Shown here: piece after piece, positions 46,920 to 56,468 of the stretch | Numbering within the stretch: position 1 is the stretch's first letter | Layout: each line of letters starts with the position of its first letter | Assembly (NCBI GenBank): GCA_024195265.1 | Contig: JAJLRJ010000010.1 | Coordinates: 31,351,364 to 31,415,363, forward strand | From: Dendrophyllia cribrosa | Taxonomy: Eukaryota > Cnidaria > Anthozoa > Scleractinia > Dendrophylliidae | Length of the DNA stretch: 64,000 bases | Direction of reading: 5' to 3' | Position numbers and translations under genes: made by a program | The notes under the pieces: generated by a model | Seen by the model: only the letters and a program-made list of their open reading frames with translations | What the model was told of the DNA's origin: nothing | The model's database searches: none

Positions 46920-47222
46920 AGTAGTTAGTGACGTTGGGGGTTCGGGACCACAAAAAATAAGCCCCCAAAGGCCCGAATTAACACCCCCCGAATTCATTGC
47001 ATTCATCCGTGGGGTGTGTAATTCGGGCCTTTGGGGGCTTATTTTTTGTGGTCCCGAACGCCCGAACGCCCCAACGTCACTAACTACTCACTGCGAATGC
47101 TGGTCCGGTACGAGACCACTGGTCCGGTCCGGTCCGGCCCGGTACGAGACCACACCCAACCCGGGATTTAACCAATTGAAGAAATTCCACCCCTGTATAT
47201 ACCCACCCACATGGCAATGGCA
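46920..47222. repeat. Polinton left terminal inverted repeat
   Basis: Matches the complement of 63485-63779. The outer 169 bp (46920-47088) is itself a palindrome from AGTAGTTAGTGACGTTGGGG to CCCCAACGTCACTAACTACT. The inner part has GGTCCGGTACGAGACCAC repeats and ends in GTATATACCCACCCACATGG, which provides a promoter and start-codon module. Confidence 0.93.
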
Positions 47223-47261
47223 CAGAGTCCCAGCATGAGATCACCAATTGAAGAAAATAAA

Positions 47262-47276
47262 ACCCCTGTATATAAC
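47262..47276 (+). promoter_or_regulatory. TATA-like box of the polymerase gene
   Basis: CCCCTGTATATAAC stands directly before the polymerase ATG. The surrounding CCAATTGAAGAAA...CCCCTGTATATA repeats the promoter module at the inner end of the TIR about 60 bp upstream. Confidence 0.5.
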
Positions 47277-50200
47277 ATGGCGGCCCAACATCTTGACTTC
47301 AATCCAAGGAACCACGATTACTTCGGTAATTGGTTGCATGGTTATAAGATGAACGTCCCTGGTGATTACCCCATCAAGGACCTCAATTCATTCTTCATAA
47401 CTAATCGGGCGGCTTTTCTCCAGAAAATTGCACGCGAAGTCACAGAGCTTGGCGGGGTGAAGGTCACTGTCATTCGATGTTCACTTTTCAATGGAAGGCG
47501 AGGACAATCGAAAAATTAATCACTTCTTTTGGAACGCTAATCCACTGCTTGTAACACATCTCTATCAGCTTCGAGAGGAGGGCACCCTGGAAGGCATTGT
47601 CAATGACTTTGAGGAAGAGATTGCCAGATGGCAGCAGTTGGGTTCTGGTTGGGTGATTGAGAACATCAAAACTGTTTACCTTGAGTTCGGGACATACCAT
47701 CCTCTACGAGGTGGCACATTTATCCCAACCCCATCAAAACTCAGGCCAAAGCAGGCTATCATCAATGTGAAGAACAGAGATAACCAGTGTCTGCGCTGGG
47801 CACTGCGATCTGCATTGTTCCCTGCAAATGTTCACTCAGACAGGCCAGGCAGTTATCCCATTGATGATGGTCTAGACTTAACTGGATCGATTTTCCAACA
47901 CCATTGAGTCAGATTTCCAAGGTTGACGTCAAAACAACCTTCCAATCAACATTTATGGATGAAGAACAATAAGGTGGTTGTGATCAGAGTCAGTGAGCTA
48001 GAGATCCCAATCTGCGAAGGATTAATCTGATGTTGCTCACAAACACTCGCACCTCACATTATTGTTTCATCAAGAGCATGAGCAGGCTTCTGCACAGCGA
48101 GTTCAACGCAAGGCGCCGCATGCATCACTGTGACAGGTGTCTCCAAGCCTTTTCTTCAGAACGGGTTCTCACCGATCATCTATTCTATTGCAGAGGAGTC
48201 AAAGGCAGGCCGGCACGAGCTGAAATGCCAAAAGAAGGCGAAAACTTCCTCACTTCAAGAACTTCCAAACCAGATGAAGAAGCCTTGGGTCATATATGCT
48301 GACTTCGAAAGCATTGTCGAAAAGTCCACGGCTGTATACCAGATCCCAAAGAGCAGCACCACTGAAACATCGTACATAAACCCTGCGGGTTCTGCATGTT
48401 AGCTGTTCGCTCTGATGGAGAGACAAAGGGTCCTTATCTATACAGAGGAGAGGACGCTGTGCCAGTCTTTCTTGACAGTCTTCAACAGCTGGAAGGAGTG
48501 ATCAGAGACGAGTTGAAACACAAGGCGCCACTCTCCATGACAAGAGCAGACTGGGCAGAGTTCAACCATGCAACAGATTGCCACATCTGTGACAAGCCTC
48601 TCATCAAGGATAACTTCAGGGATGCCATTGCGATCTATCTCAGACACGAGAATACGAGGGCTTCGTTCATCGTTCACCAACAATGCTACAAAGATCATTC
48701 AAAGTCTTTTGCAACATGACAGTGAGAGATTGCCATTCGGGCCATGGAATCAAAGGAAGGCATTCCTGAAACCTACCAGAGCAGTCGATTGTCTCTACTG
48801 ATGAGCCCCTATACAAGACTCTGTTCGAGACGCAGTCAAAGATCATTGCCACATCACAGGCAATATCGGGGGCGCGGCTCACATTCTTGTAACATCAACT
48901 ATTTCCGAACCAACCCGAAAACGGAAATAATCCCGGTGTCTTTCACAACTTGAAGGGCTATGATGCACACCACATCATGAGTGGAATTGCGGATGTGCAT
49001 TCCGATTTGAAATGCATCCCAAACAACATGGAGAAATACATCTCTTTCTCCCTCGGCAAGCTGAGATTCATTGACAGCTTGCAGTTCATGCAGTCAAGCC
49101 TCAGTGCCCTGGTTGATGCAAACAAGCCAGAGTCCTTCACAATCACGGCAACCACGAGAAGAACCAAGCCAGACGCGGCCTTCTCCTGCAAAAAGGGACT
49201 TACCCATACGAATACATGGACTCTTGGGCTCGATTCGATGAGGCCTCTCTCCCGCCGAAGGATGCCTTCTACAGCGAGCTCAAGAAGGAAGGCATCTCAG
49301 ACAAAGAATACGCCCACGTGCAAAAGTGTGGGAGGTATTTGGATGCAAGACGCTTGGGGATTACCACGACCTCTACCTTGAGACAGATGTGCTTCTTCTG
49401 GCTGATGTTTTCGAGAACTTCAGAAAGACATGTCTGCAACTACAAGCTTGACCCGGCACATTATTATACAAGCCCTGGTCTCTCAGGGACGCTCTTCTCA
49501 GGTATACGAAAATCAACCTGGAGCTCTAACAGACGTCAACATGCACCTCTTTGTTGAAAGAGGCTTGCGAGGCGGCATATCCATGGAGAGCAGGCGGCAC
49601 TGTAAGGCCAACAACCCCTATCTTCGTGCACAACCAACGAAGAGTCAAGTTACATCATGTATCTGACGCGAACAATCTCTATGGATGGGCCATGAGTCAG
49701 CCTCTCCCAGTTGGCAACTTCGCATGGTGCCCTGTCTTTCCAACACAACACCAGATCAGGAGTGGAGGCCAAACAGAAAGATTGGTTACATTCTCGAGGT
49801 TGATCTTGAGTACCCGAGGAGCTGCATGATGAGCACAACGCTTATCCTCTTGCCCCAGAAAGTCAGGTCGTTCCAAAGGAATGGATGTCGCCATACCAAA
49901 GGGCCTTGGCAGAGGGACAGCCAAAAGACAAGACGCAGAAGCTGCTCCTTACCCTTAACAACAAATCCCGGTACGTGCTGCATTACAGAAATCTCCAGCA
50001 GTACCTGGATCTTGGGATGAAGTTGACGAAAATCCACAAAATGCTCAAGTTCGAGCAGAGGGCTTGGATGGAGCCATACATCTCCCTGAACACCGAGCTC
50101 AGGAAGAAGGCCACTTCCGACTTCGAGAAGAACTTCTTCAAGCTCATGAACAACTCCGTCTTCGGTAAGACAATGGAGAACCTCAGAAACCGAATCGACA

Positions 50201-50962
50201 TGAAGCTTGTCCGGGCGCACGAGCAGGACAAGATGAGAAAGCTATCGCAAGCCCGCTGTTTTCCAGAGCAACGATCTTTGGACCCAAACTGGCGGGATCC
50301 AGATGCACAAAGAGAAAATCAAATTCAACCGCCCAGTTTACACAGGCATGTGCATCCTTGATCTATCCAAAACACTGATGTATGACTTTATTACAAACAT
50401 CTCAAGCTGAAATATGGCCAGTGTGTAGACCTACTCTACACAGACACAGACTCTCTCCTCGAGATCAAGACGGATGATGTCTACAAAGACATGGAGAACC
50501 TTCTGGATGAACTCTACGACACAAGTGATTATCCCAAGGACCATCCACTCCACAGTCAGAAGAACAAGAAGGTCATCGGCAAGATGAAGGACGAGTGTGA
50601 GGGTGTGCCCATCTCAGAGGTTGTGTGTCTTCGCTCGAAGATGTACAGCATCTTGAAAGACGACAGGTGTGTAAGAAGAAGGACAAGGACGGCAAAGAAA
50701 TCAATGCAAAGCTTGACATCAAGAAAGCAAAGGGCACCACCAAGGTTGTCACAAAGAAAGAGATCACCCACCAGAATTACAAGGACGCCCTCTTCGACCG
50801 GCGAACCTTCAAGCACGGGATGGACAGGATCCGAAGCAAAGGCCACCAAATCTTCGGTGAGCAAACAAGACAACGCTCTCTCCCTTTGACTCCAAGCGCT
50901 GGATCAAGGATGATGGCATCCACACGCTGGCATATGGTCACAAAGATATCGGTGGCAACTGA
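47277..50962 (+). pseudogene. Protein-primed DNA polymerase B (Polinton), frameshifted
   Basis: Homology runs through all three frames from ATG 47277 to TGA 50960-50962, ~1230 codons. Visible landmarks: an N-terminal LDFNPRNHDYF module; NVKNRDNQCLRWALRSALFP; a CDRC...H...C zinc-finger-like element near 48130; exonuclease motif I (YADFES, 48295-48312); a CHIC zinc pair; ExoII (FHNLKGYDAHH, from 48941); polymerase motif A region DANNLYGWAMSQPLP (49665-49709); motif B KLMNNSVFGKTMEN (50140-50181); motif C YTDTDSL (50437-50457). This is the pPolB that replicates Polintons from terminal-protein-primed ends. At least eight frame changes occur, mostly single-base indels, and the downstream end overlaps the integrase gene end. 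Confidence 0.88.
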
Positions 50963-51913
50963 GTGCCCGGCGGCACAACCATCAGCTCCTCACGAACGAA
51001 GCCTCGCTTAGGCCCGTCGTAGAGATAATAAACCAGGCTCATTCGGCTTGGTACAACCTTCTATGTTGGTAGACCTTCAAAGACCAGATCGGGTCGGTCG
51101 CACGCCTCCCACCCCTTCCAGCTCACCGGGGTAATAAAGATATCTCACACTCACCCGGGGTGGGAGCTTCTTCTCATTCACCCCAACAGGCCTAGCATAT
51201 GGAGTCGCAGGCTTGGAGGATATTGCTTTCTCTTTGATTGCATCCTTTGACTTCTTGCCAGTGAGTCTTGTACTTCATTGTTCAAGGCCGAGACAACATC
51301 TGGCAGTCTTTTGACCCAAGCAGTCGAACGGCCAGAGGGCATATTCATTTCAACGGCATACTGATAACCAAACAGCCTTTCAGCCAGGGTTCGGTTGAAT
51401 CTCTCCACAATTGCTTGGTCTCTGTGGATATCAACCCGCCCGCGACGAATGGTCGTTTTGTTGTTTTCCATTGTCTTAGTCACAGCCCCATAAACTCTTT
51501 CCCAGGGTCAACTTGCAAGAGTTGCGGCCATTTCAAAGGCCCACGTCTGTAAATCTTCTGAAATGCCCTTGAGACTTCTTCAGACTCTTTCGAAGAGTAG
51601 GGCTCTGCTGCTTTGTAACGGCTAGCCACATCCACAAGGGTTAATGCGTATTTGTAAACCTTTCTCCCGTGTGGAAGTTTGTCGTGGGGCAGGAAGAGAA
51701 GATCTGCTTGATGCACTGCATTGGGTGATGAGACATCAAACTTGGGACAGGGATATGGCGTGCGGAGGTAAACTTGCCAAAGGGCTTGTTTGACCAGCCA
51801 TTTCTTTGCGACATCATCAGAGACCTTGGCCGCTGCAGCTAGCTTTTTGACAGCGGCAACCTTTCCAATACCCTTTCGGCTAATAGATCTTAGAGAGTTT
51901 CGCCTCCATAGGG
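50945..51913 (-). pseudogene. Polinton integrase (retroviral-type DDE), frameshifted
   Basis: Start ATG at 51913 just after a TATATA box. The catalytic core is readable: HQADLLFLPHD (first Asp), YALTLVDVASRY, LQVDPGKEFMG (second Asp) and RDQAIVERFNRTLAERLF (Glu), i.e. the DD35E layout. The C-terminal part YLYYPGEL...TDPIWSLKVY is typical of Polinton integrases. Frame breaks occur near 51890, at 51480 (between the second Asp and the Glu), near 51100 and near 51010. The enzyme inserts the element and makes the 6-bp duplication. The end overlaps the polymerase 3' end on the other strand. Confidence 0.88.
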
Positions 51914-51927
51914 GTATATATGTTTGT

Positions 51928-52362
51928 TTACAGAAAGCGATAAGCCGCATACCCACCGCAAGCAGGTGCCTCCAATGAACACAAGTTCACCATTCTGCTG
52001 TTGTGGCTGGGCTTGTAGAAGTCAGAGAAGACAGGCTCTTTGTTGTCTTTGATTTGTTTATCTGGTTGTGTTTGGTGCATCTGGTTATACAAGACCAGGG
52101 CTTGGTCGGTGGTTTGGAAGTTTTTGCTAGCTTGGTGTTCCTTCCGATCATTGGCTGCAATCCAGTCGAGGAGCTTGGTGCGGTCCTTCTGGTATTTGGC
52201 GTAAGCCGCTTGGTATTGTTCAAGGGCGTGGTCATGTCGGATTTTCTCATCCATTGCTGCCTTGCCTTTATCACCAGACAGATATTTTGCGAGATAATTG
52301 CCGCCCGTGAAAGCTGCCGCATTGAGAACAGCGCCAAGAGCCATTATTGCAATCGAGGCCAT
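51928..52362 (-). CDS. Small conserved Polinton protein, 144 aa
   Basis: Intact frame from ATG 52362. The hydrophobic N-terminus (MALGAVLNAAAFTGGNYL) is followed by a charged helical middle (residues ~35-95, HDHALEQYQAAYAKYQKDR) likely to form a coiled coil, and a C-terminal SDFYKPS...GGYAAYRFL. I recognise the pattern from other Polintons but know no function; a membrane-associated virion component is plausible. A TATACATATGG box lies 4-15 bp upstream. Confidence 0.65.
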   Translation of the reverse strand: MASIAIMALGAVLNAAAFTGGNYLAKYLSGDKGKAAMDEKIRHDHALEQYQAAYAKYQKDRTKLLDWIAANDRKEHQASKNFQTTDQALVLYNQMHQTQPDKQIKDNKEPVFSDFYKPSHNSRMVNLCSLEAPACGGYAAYRFL

Positions 52363-52378
52363 TGTGTATACATATGGT

Positions 52379-52599
52379 TTACAAGTTGTCTGGGAGGATT
52401 TTCTGGTCCTCGAGATATTTCTTCAGTGCGATGGTGCCAGCCATGACGGCTGTGAACTTGACATAATTCATCAAGCTTGCACTGGGGTCGGCAGTTAAGT
52501 TTCTTTGATGGTCTTTTTCCCAATCCAACCAATACCAGCGACAAGGCCAGTGATTGTTGCGGCGTCGAGGATAGACTTCACAAGTTTGTTGTCAGACAT
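52379..52599 (-). pseudogene. Small two-helix membrane protein, one frameshift
   Basis: Starts MSDNKLVKSILDAATITGLV with a glycine-rich hydrophobic segment and stops after KKTIKET. In the next frame it continues with a second hydrophobic segment (VKFTAVMAGTIAL) and ends LEDQKILPDNL at 52379. One base is missing or extra near 52497. About 73 codons. Function unknown. Confidence 0.55.
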
Positions 52600-52610
52600 G
52601 GTTTGTGTCC

Positions 52611-52622
52611 AGTATACATATG
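52611..52622 (-). promoter_or_regulatory. TATA-like box
   Basis: On the minus strand CATATGTATACT, preceded by an A-rich run, 11 bp before the ATG at 52599. One of the shared Polinton gene-start boxes. Confidence 0.5.
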
Positions 52623-52626
52623 TTTT

Positions 52627-52995
52627 TTATTTTTCTGACTCAGATCGACCTCGGCCTCGACCTCTGCCTCGACCTCGGGTTCGACTCGGGGCTCCTCGAC
52701 TCGACTCGGGCTCCTCGACTCGGATCGGGGCTCCTCGACTCGGGCTCCTGCTCGAACTCGGGGCTCCTCGACTCGGACTCGGGGCTCCTCGAATCGGACT
52801 CGGACTCGGGGCTCCTCGAATCGGACTCGGACTCTCCTCGACCTCATCCTCTGACTCGGACTCGGGCTCGGGCCTGTTGTGCCTATTCAGGGCTAAACCG
52901 CAAACTGTATCAAAGGCGGCCGAAGAAAGTCCAAACCAAAGAAGAACCACACCTCCGATTGCAGCAGAATTCATCAAAGCTTGGAAAGGATTCAT
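52627..52995 (-). CDS. Membrane protein with Arg/Ser-rich tail, 122 aa
   Basis: One hydrophobic segment (residues ~10-30, AAIGGVVLLWFGL) is followed by an acidic stretch and then ~75 residues built from RGAPSPSPI / SRGAPS repeats ending RTRGRGRGRGRGRSESEK. The Arg-rich tail looks like a nucleic-acid-condensing domain attached to a membrane anchor. The repeat is a DNA minisatellite (52660-52850), so length probably varies between copies. Intact; TATATA box 7 bp upstream. Family unknown to me. Confidence 0.6.
   Translation of the reverse strand: MNPFQALMNSAAIGGVVLLWFGLSSAAFDTVCGLALNRHNRPEPESESEDEVEESPSPIRGAPSPSPIRGAPSPSRGAPSSSRSPSRGAPIRVEEPESSRGAPSRTRGRGRGRGRGRSESEK
52660..52850. repeat. CTCGGGGCTCCTCGA minisatellite
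   Basis: Tandem imperfect units of about 15-30 bp rich in CTCGGACTCGGGGCTCCTCG, in frame within the Arg/Ser-rich gene. Confidence 0.8.
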
Positions 52996-53018
52996 GGTGT
53001 CAGTATATATATGTTTTT

Positions 53019-53468
53019 TTATTCCATATTTTTCATTCCTTGTCTTACAGGAATTCGAGATGGGGGTGTTGCAGTGGGGGTGTTTGCTGGTGGTGTGTTT
53101 GATTTGCGTCCAAGCCTTTGCATTATAGCTTCGCGCTGGTAATAAACACCAGCATCAGAGACAATCAACCCACCAACCCCAGAATATAAACGATTGAGTT
53201 GCTGTGTTGCTGTCACTTGTTGTGTCACTTGTTGCGCCACTTGTTGAGAATTGTTTTCACTTGTTGAGGGTGCAGGCTTTTGTGCTTGCGCCTTTTTCTT
53301 TGCTTCCCGGGCCATGCGGTTGCGTTCTGCTAGCCTTTTGCCAGAAGCAACACGGCCGGGGTTCTTTTCTGTTGCAGGCTTTGTTTTCGGGGCCTCAGAG
53401 GTAACACGGTCAGGTGTTGGAGTTGGAGTTGGAGTTTCTTCAGGGATCGTCTCGAGTGGTGTGGCCAT
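53019..53468 (-). CDS. Basic Polinton protein, 149 aa
   Basis: Intact frame from ATG 53468. Thr/Pro-rich N-terminus (TPTPTPTP), then a strongly basic helix PGRVASGKRLAERNRMAREA, Gln-rich middle (QQVAQQVTQQVTATQQ), a hydrophobic GVGGLIVSDAGVYY and a Pro-rich end. The basic block recurs in Polinton proteins I recognise; a core or DNA-binding virion protein is a guess. TATATA box 2 bp upstream of the start. Confidence 0.6.
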   Translation of the reverse strand: MATPLETIPEETPTPTPTPDRVTSEAPKTKPATEKNPGRVASGKRLAERNRMAREAKKKAQAQKPAPSTSENNSQQVAQQVTQQVTATQQLNRLYSGVGGLIVSDAGVYYQREAIMQRLGRKSNTPPANTPTATPPSRIPVRQGMKNME

Positions 53469-53493
53469 CCTGTATATATGTGAGTTTTATTTT

Positions 53494-54142
53494 TTACAAG
53501 ATGTGCCAGGTTGCTGCCAGGTTGCTGACAGGTTTCTTCAAGGTTGCTGCGAGGTCGCCACAGGTCCCAACCCAACTTCATCAAGTCCCTCAAGTGGATA
53601 GCCTTCACTGTCTCTGGTTGGATGTGTGGTGGTGGGGTTCCAATTCTATCAATCAGGCTTGTGATCAGGCTCTCGTTCAAACTTGATGTGTTTTGTTGTG
53701 ATGAGAGCAGCATTGGCAAGCGCCAGCAATCGCCGCGGCAATACCCAGCAAGATTTGACAGCTCCTGGTTGATGATGTAGTCGTTCTTGAGTTCTTTCTG
53801 CAATTCCGCCACATCTCAACCGGGGCCACCATCCAACGCCTTTGGATATGAGCATGATGGCTGAATCAACTAGGGATTCGGTTGTCTTGTTGCCGATGTA
53901 TGCCTCGTACCGTTTGCAGTACTTCTCAACGTCCTTGTCTGACAACCGCTTGACATGATCGTGTGTGAGCTGCACGCCGATGGCTTCTTTGGCCTTGCCA
54001 GTTGAAACAAGGATTGCCAGCTTCTCACGTTTGGCAGGAATGTCATTGTCACCAACTACCCTGTGGGAGGTGCGGCACCAGGGGTGGCCTCCAGCATCTG
54101 CATTACTTCGAAAACGGCCTGGTCTTCAGCTGCTTCAGCCAT
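53494..54142 (-). pseudogene. Conserved Polinton protein (KREKLAILVSTGKAKE type), frameshifted
   Basis: Starts MAEAAEDQAVFEVMQMLEAT at 54142 and then switches frame to AKREKLAILVSTGKAKEAIG, QLTHDHVKRLSDKDVEKY and RYEAYIGNKTTESLVDS, next to QKELKNDYIINQELSNLAGY in another frame. About 215 codons with at least three indels. I recognise it as a conserved Polinton gene next to the ATPase, but know no function. Highly charged, no clear membrane segment until the middle. TATACATATG box 4-16 bp upstream. Confidence 0.6.
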
Positions 54143-54163
54143 CAGGGGTATACATATGTGTTT

Positions 54164-54401
54164 TTATTTTTCAATAATTCTCTTGATGTCTGGCAAAAGG
54201 GTTTCAAGCTCTCGTATAAGCCCCGCCATGGTGTCTGGCATAGAATTCAGCCGCAATGGATATCTGGCCAGAAGCATGAGGCGCAGATCTTCCTCACCAG
54301 CGGCTTTGATAATTTTGTTTTGCGCTCAAGTGTGTGGTTGTGCAATTCATCCAAAAGCTGTGAAAGCACAGTGAGCTTGTGTAGACTGTTGGCGCATTCA
54401 T
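54164..54401 (-). pseudogene. Small helical Polinton protein, ~79 codons, frameshifted
   Basis: Begins MNAPTVY at 54401; the matching C-terminus EEDLRLMLLARYPLRLNSMP and ELETLLPDIKRIIEK is in another frame. At least two indels. Predicted all-helical; function unknown. It sits between the ATPase and the preceding gene, with its own TATATA box (54407-54416). Confidence 0.5.
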
Positions 54402-54420
54402 GGCATGTATATATGTGTGT

Positions 54421-55063
54421 TTAAACCTTGTACTCAATTCCATACGGGTTCTCAGAGAGAAAACCAGGTGGGAGAACTTGCGGGATTTGAGCCTTGCGAT
54501 AAACTCTTTGTACTCCTCGTGGGAGAGCTCGCCGGCATAATCTTCGAATATGGCTTTGGTTGTCTTGCTGGAGGGCGTGTAAAAGAGCACGATCGCTGCA
54601 ATGTTATCACGATATGGCTTGGCAATGCTGGTGATCTGCTGGGTCAAGACCCACACGGATATGCCGTCATGCCTTGCGCTGAACCCAAGATTGACCAGCT
54701 GGCCCGTGCGGCCTTTGACATCTTTGGAGGCGGCGCAGTCATCGAGAATGAATAAAGTGTTGGTGCATGTGAAAAAGAAGCTCGCCACTCAACCAGTCTT
54801 CGATTTCATGCTGTTGGCAGACGATCACGAAGATGTGCGGATCGCGATCCACGAAGCCATCGTATGTCTTGTTCTTAACAAATGTGGGCAGAATAAAACG
54901 ATGTAATCAAAACAACCCCTAAAGGGGCCTCGCAGTTGGAGAGAAGATACTGTGTCTTGCCAGAGTTAGTGGGGCCCACGATTAGTGCATTGAATGGCAG
55001 CTTTCTTGGGTCCATACCAACACCTATATTAGTTGGTTTGCAAACTGGCGGGGAGGGGGCCAT
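54421..55063 (-). pseudogene. Packaging ATPase (FtsK/HerA type), frameshifted
   Basis: Walker A GPTNSGKT (54953-54976), Walker B LFILDDC (54735-54756) and the downstream LTQQ motif identify the A32-like genome-packaging ATPase shared by Polintons, virophages and giant viruses. It ends ENPYGIEYKV at 54421. Frame breaks lie near 54900, 54780 and 54470. The first ATG in frame is at 55063, but homologous-looking sequence (SKPAPLPSTGYLSHN) extends upstream to about 55140 without a start codon, so the original start may be lost. It would pump the DNA into capsids made of the neighbouring MCP. Confidence 0.85.
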
Positions 55064-55179
55064 TGCCAGAAGTCTTTGTATTTTATTGTGTGACAGATAT
55101 CCGGTGGATGGCAGGGGAGCCGGCTTAGAATAGAAGTTGATCTTGTTGTTTTGTTGTTGTTTGTGGCGGGGCTGGTGGG

Positions 55180-55190
55180 TATATATATGC
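55180..55190 (-). promoter_or_regulatory. TATA-like box upstream of the ATPase
   Basis: GCATATATATACCCACC on the minus strand, just beyond the MCP stop codon (55198). Confidence 0.45.
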
Positions 55191-55197
55191 GTTTTAC

Positions 55198-56422
55198 TTA
55201 GTACTGTACAGATTCCAGCTGCCTGTCCATGATGTTCATCTGTGAGTCTGAGAGGGTGAAGATGTGGCAGAGTGCGTTTCCCGAGCCTGTGCCTTTCGTT
55301 CGATCTCGAGTTGCACGCCATCTGTGTGTTGACGAGCCGTTGGCCGTTGCCGTGCAGGGATGTGTCCCATGGCCCGCAGGTCAATCCAGAGACCAAACTT
55401 GTTGCCTGTGAGATATTTGGTCAAGTTCATGTTAGGCCTGCCGTCCGTGTGTGGGGTAAAATGCCGGGTTATTCCTCCACATGTCTGTACCACTGATGCC
55501 CTCGTTGTAAAGCCTGTTTGGAACACCGTTGACTGTGACCTTCACTTTGGTGATGTCGGGATTGAAATAGTTCTCAGAGTCCCTGGCACCAGCCGTGTAG
55601 GGGTTGATGAACAGCAAGAGGATGCCCTTGAGAGACCGGCGCTGTGGGTTAACCCAAGATTCAGCCGAGTGTCACCACTTTTTGAGAAGGGATGCACCCG
55701 ATCTCGTACAGGTCATAAGCGAACTCCTTGCCACTGGTGTAAGTGCTTGTTGCTGCGTCGGCCAGAGTCTTACTTCTGATCGTCTCATACTCCAGCTGGA
55801 TGTTTTCCAACTTGTACACGAGCTTGCTTGTGTCTGAGCCTCTGACAACTTGGTTTGCGGGGCGAGGGTTAGTTCGAAGACCAGATCGTTATACAGCTTG
55901 AGGTATATAACACCGTGGTCAGTTAAGATTTGGTGATCAGCTTGATGCGTATTTATTTTATATTGTCTAAGCTTATTTTCAGCATCCACGCCTGAGGACT
56001 TCTTGTCGCCAGCACCAGAGCGGATCTTGCACAAATCCACACTCTGGATGCCCTCCATAAGCATGTTGTCCCGCTCATCGGTTGATCGGAAAAGATCTTC
56101 GAAGATCTTGTAGATGTCGTACCCAACCGTGTCCTGGACAGTGGTGGCTGCAAACTTTACAACGAATGTGTCCACCAGGGCACGAGAAACATTTTGTACG
56201 AGAAGTTGTTGCATGGCCCCGGCTAGGGATGTTAAACACCAGGGCAAGTGAGCCGGACACAATGACATCGTCAGTGCCCAGCTTAGGCACCGAGACGTAC
56301 AGTGTCTCACCGGGGTTGGCCTCAGAGGGGTTGAATGTGATGCGCTTGACGGTTCGCTCTGCTTTCATGGCGCCCAGTGTCTTTTCACTGTGAGATGGAA
56401 GTAGATTCGGTTGCACAGCCAT
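55198..56422 (-). pseudogene. Polinton major capsid protein (double jelly-roll), frameshifted
   Basis: Homology runs from ATG 56422 to TAA 55198, ~408 codons. Recognisable blocks: NPGETLYVSVPKLGTDDVIV; NVSRALVDTFVVKFA with QDTVGYDIYKIFEDLF; DLCKIRSGAGDKKSSGVDAE; DHGVIY; then the second half with PYTAGARDSENYFNPDITKV, VTVNGVPNRLYNEGI, TGNKFGLWIDLRAMG and DGVQLEIER, ending QMNIMDRQLESVQY. These match the Polinton MCP family. It assembles the icosahedral shell. At least four single-base frame changes break it (near 56230, 55830, 55610, 55450). Start follows a GGTATATATTTG box. Confidence 0.85.
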
Positions 56423-56468
56423 TGGTATATATTTGTGTTTTTAAAAATTTATATTTTATATACCCACG
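56423..56468. promoter_or_regulatory. Divergent promoter between MCP and coiled-coil protein
   Basis: Only 46 bp separate the two start codons. TATATA-type boxes face both ways (56424-56432 for the MCP; TTTTATATACCCACG at 56453-56467 for the plus gene) around an A/T core. Confidence 0.6.
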
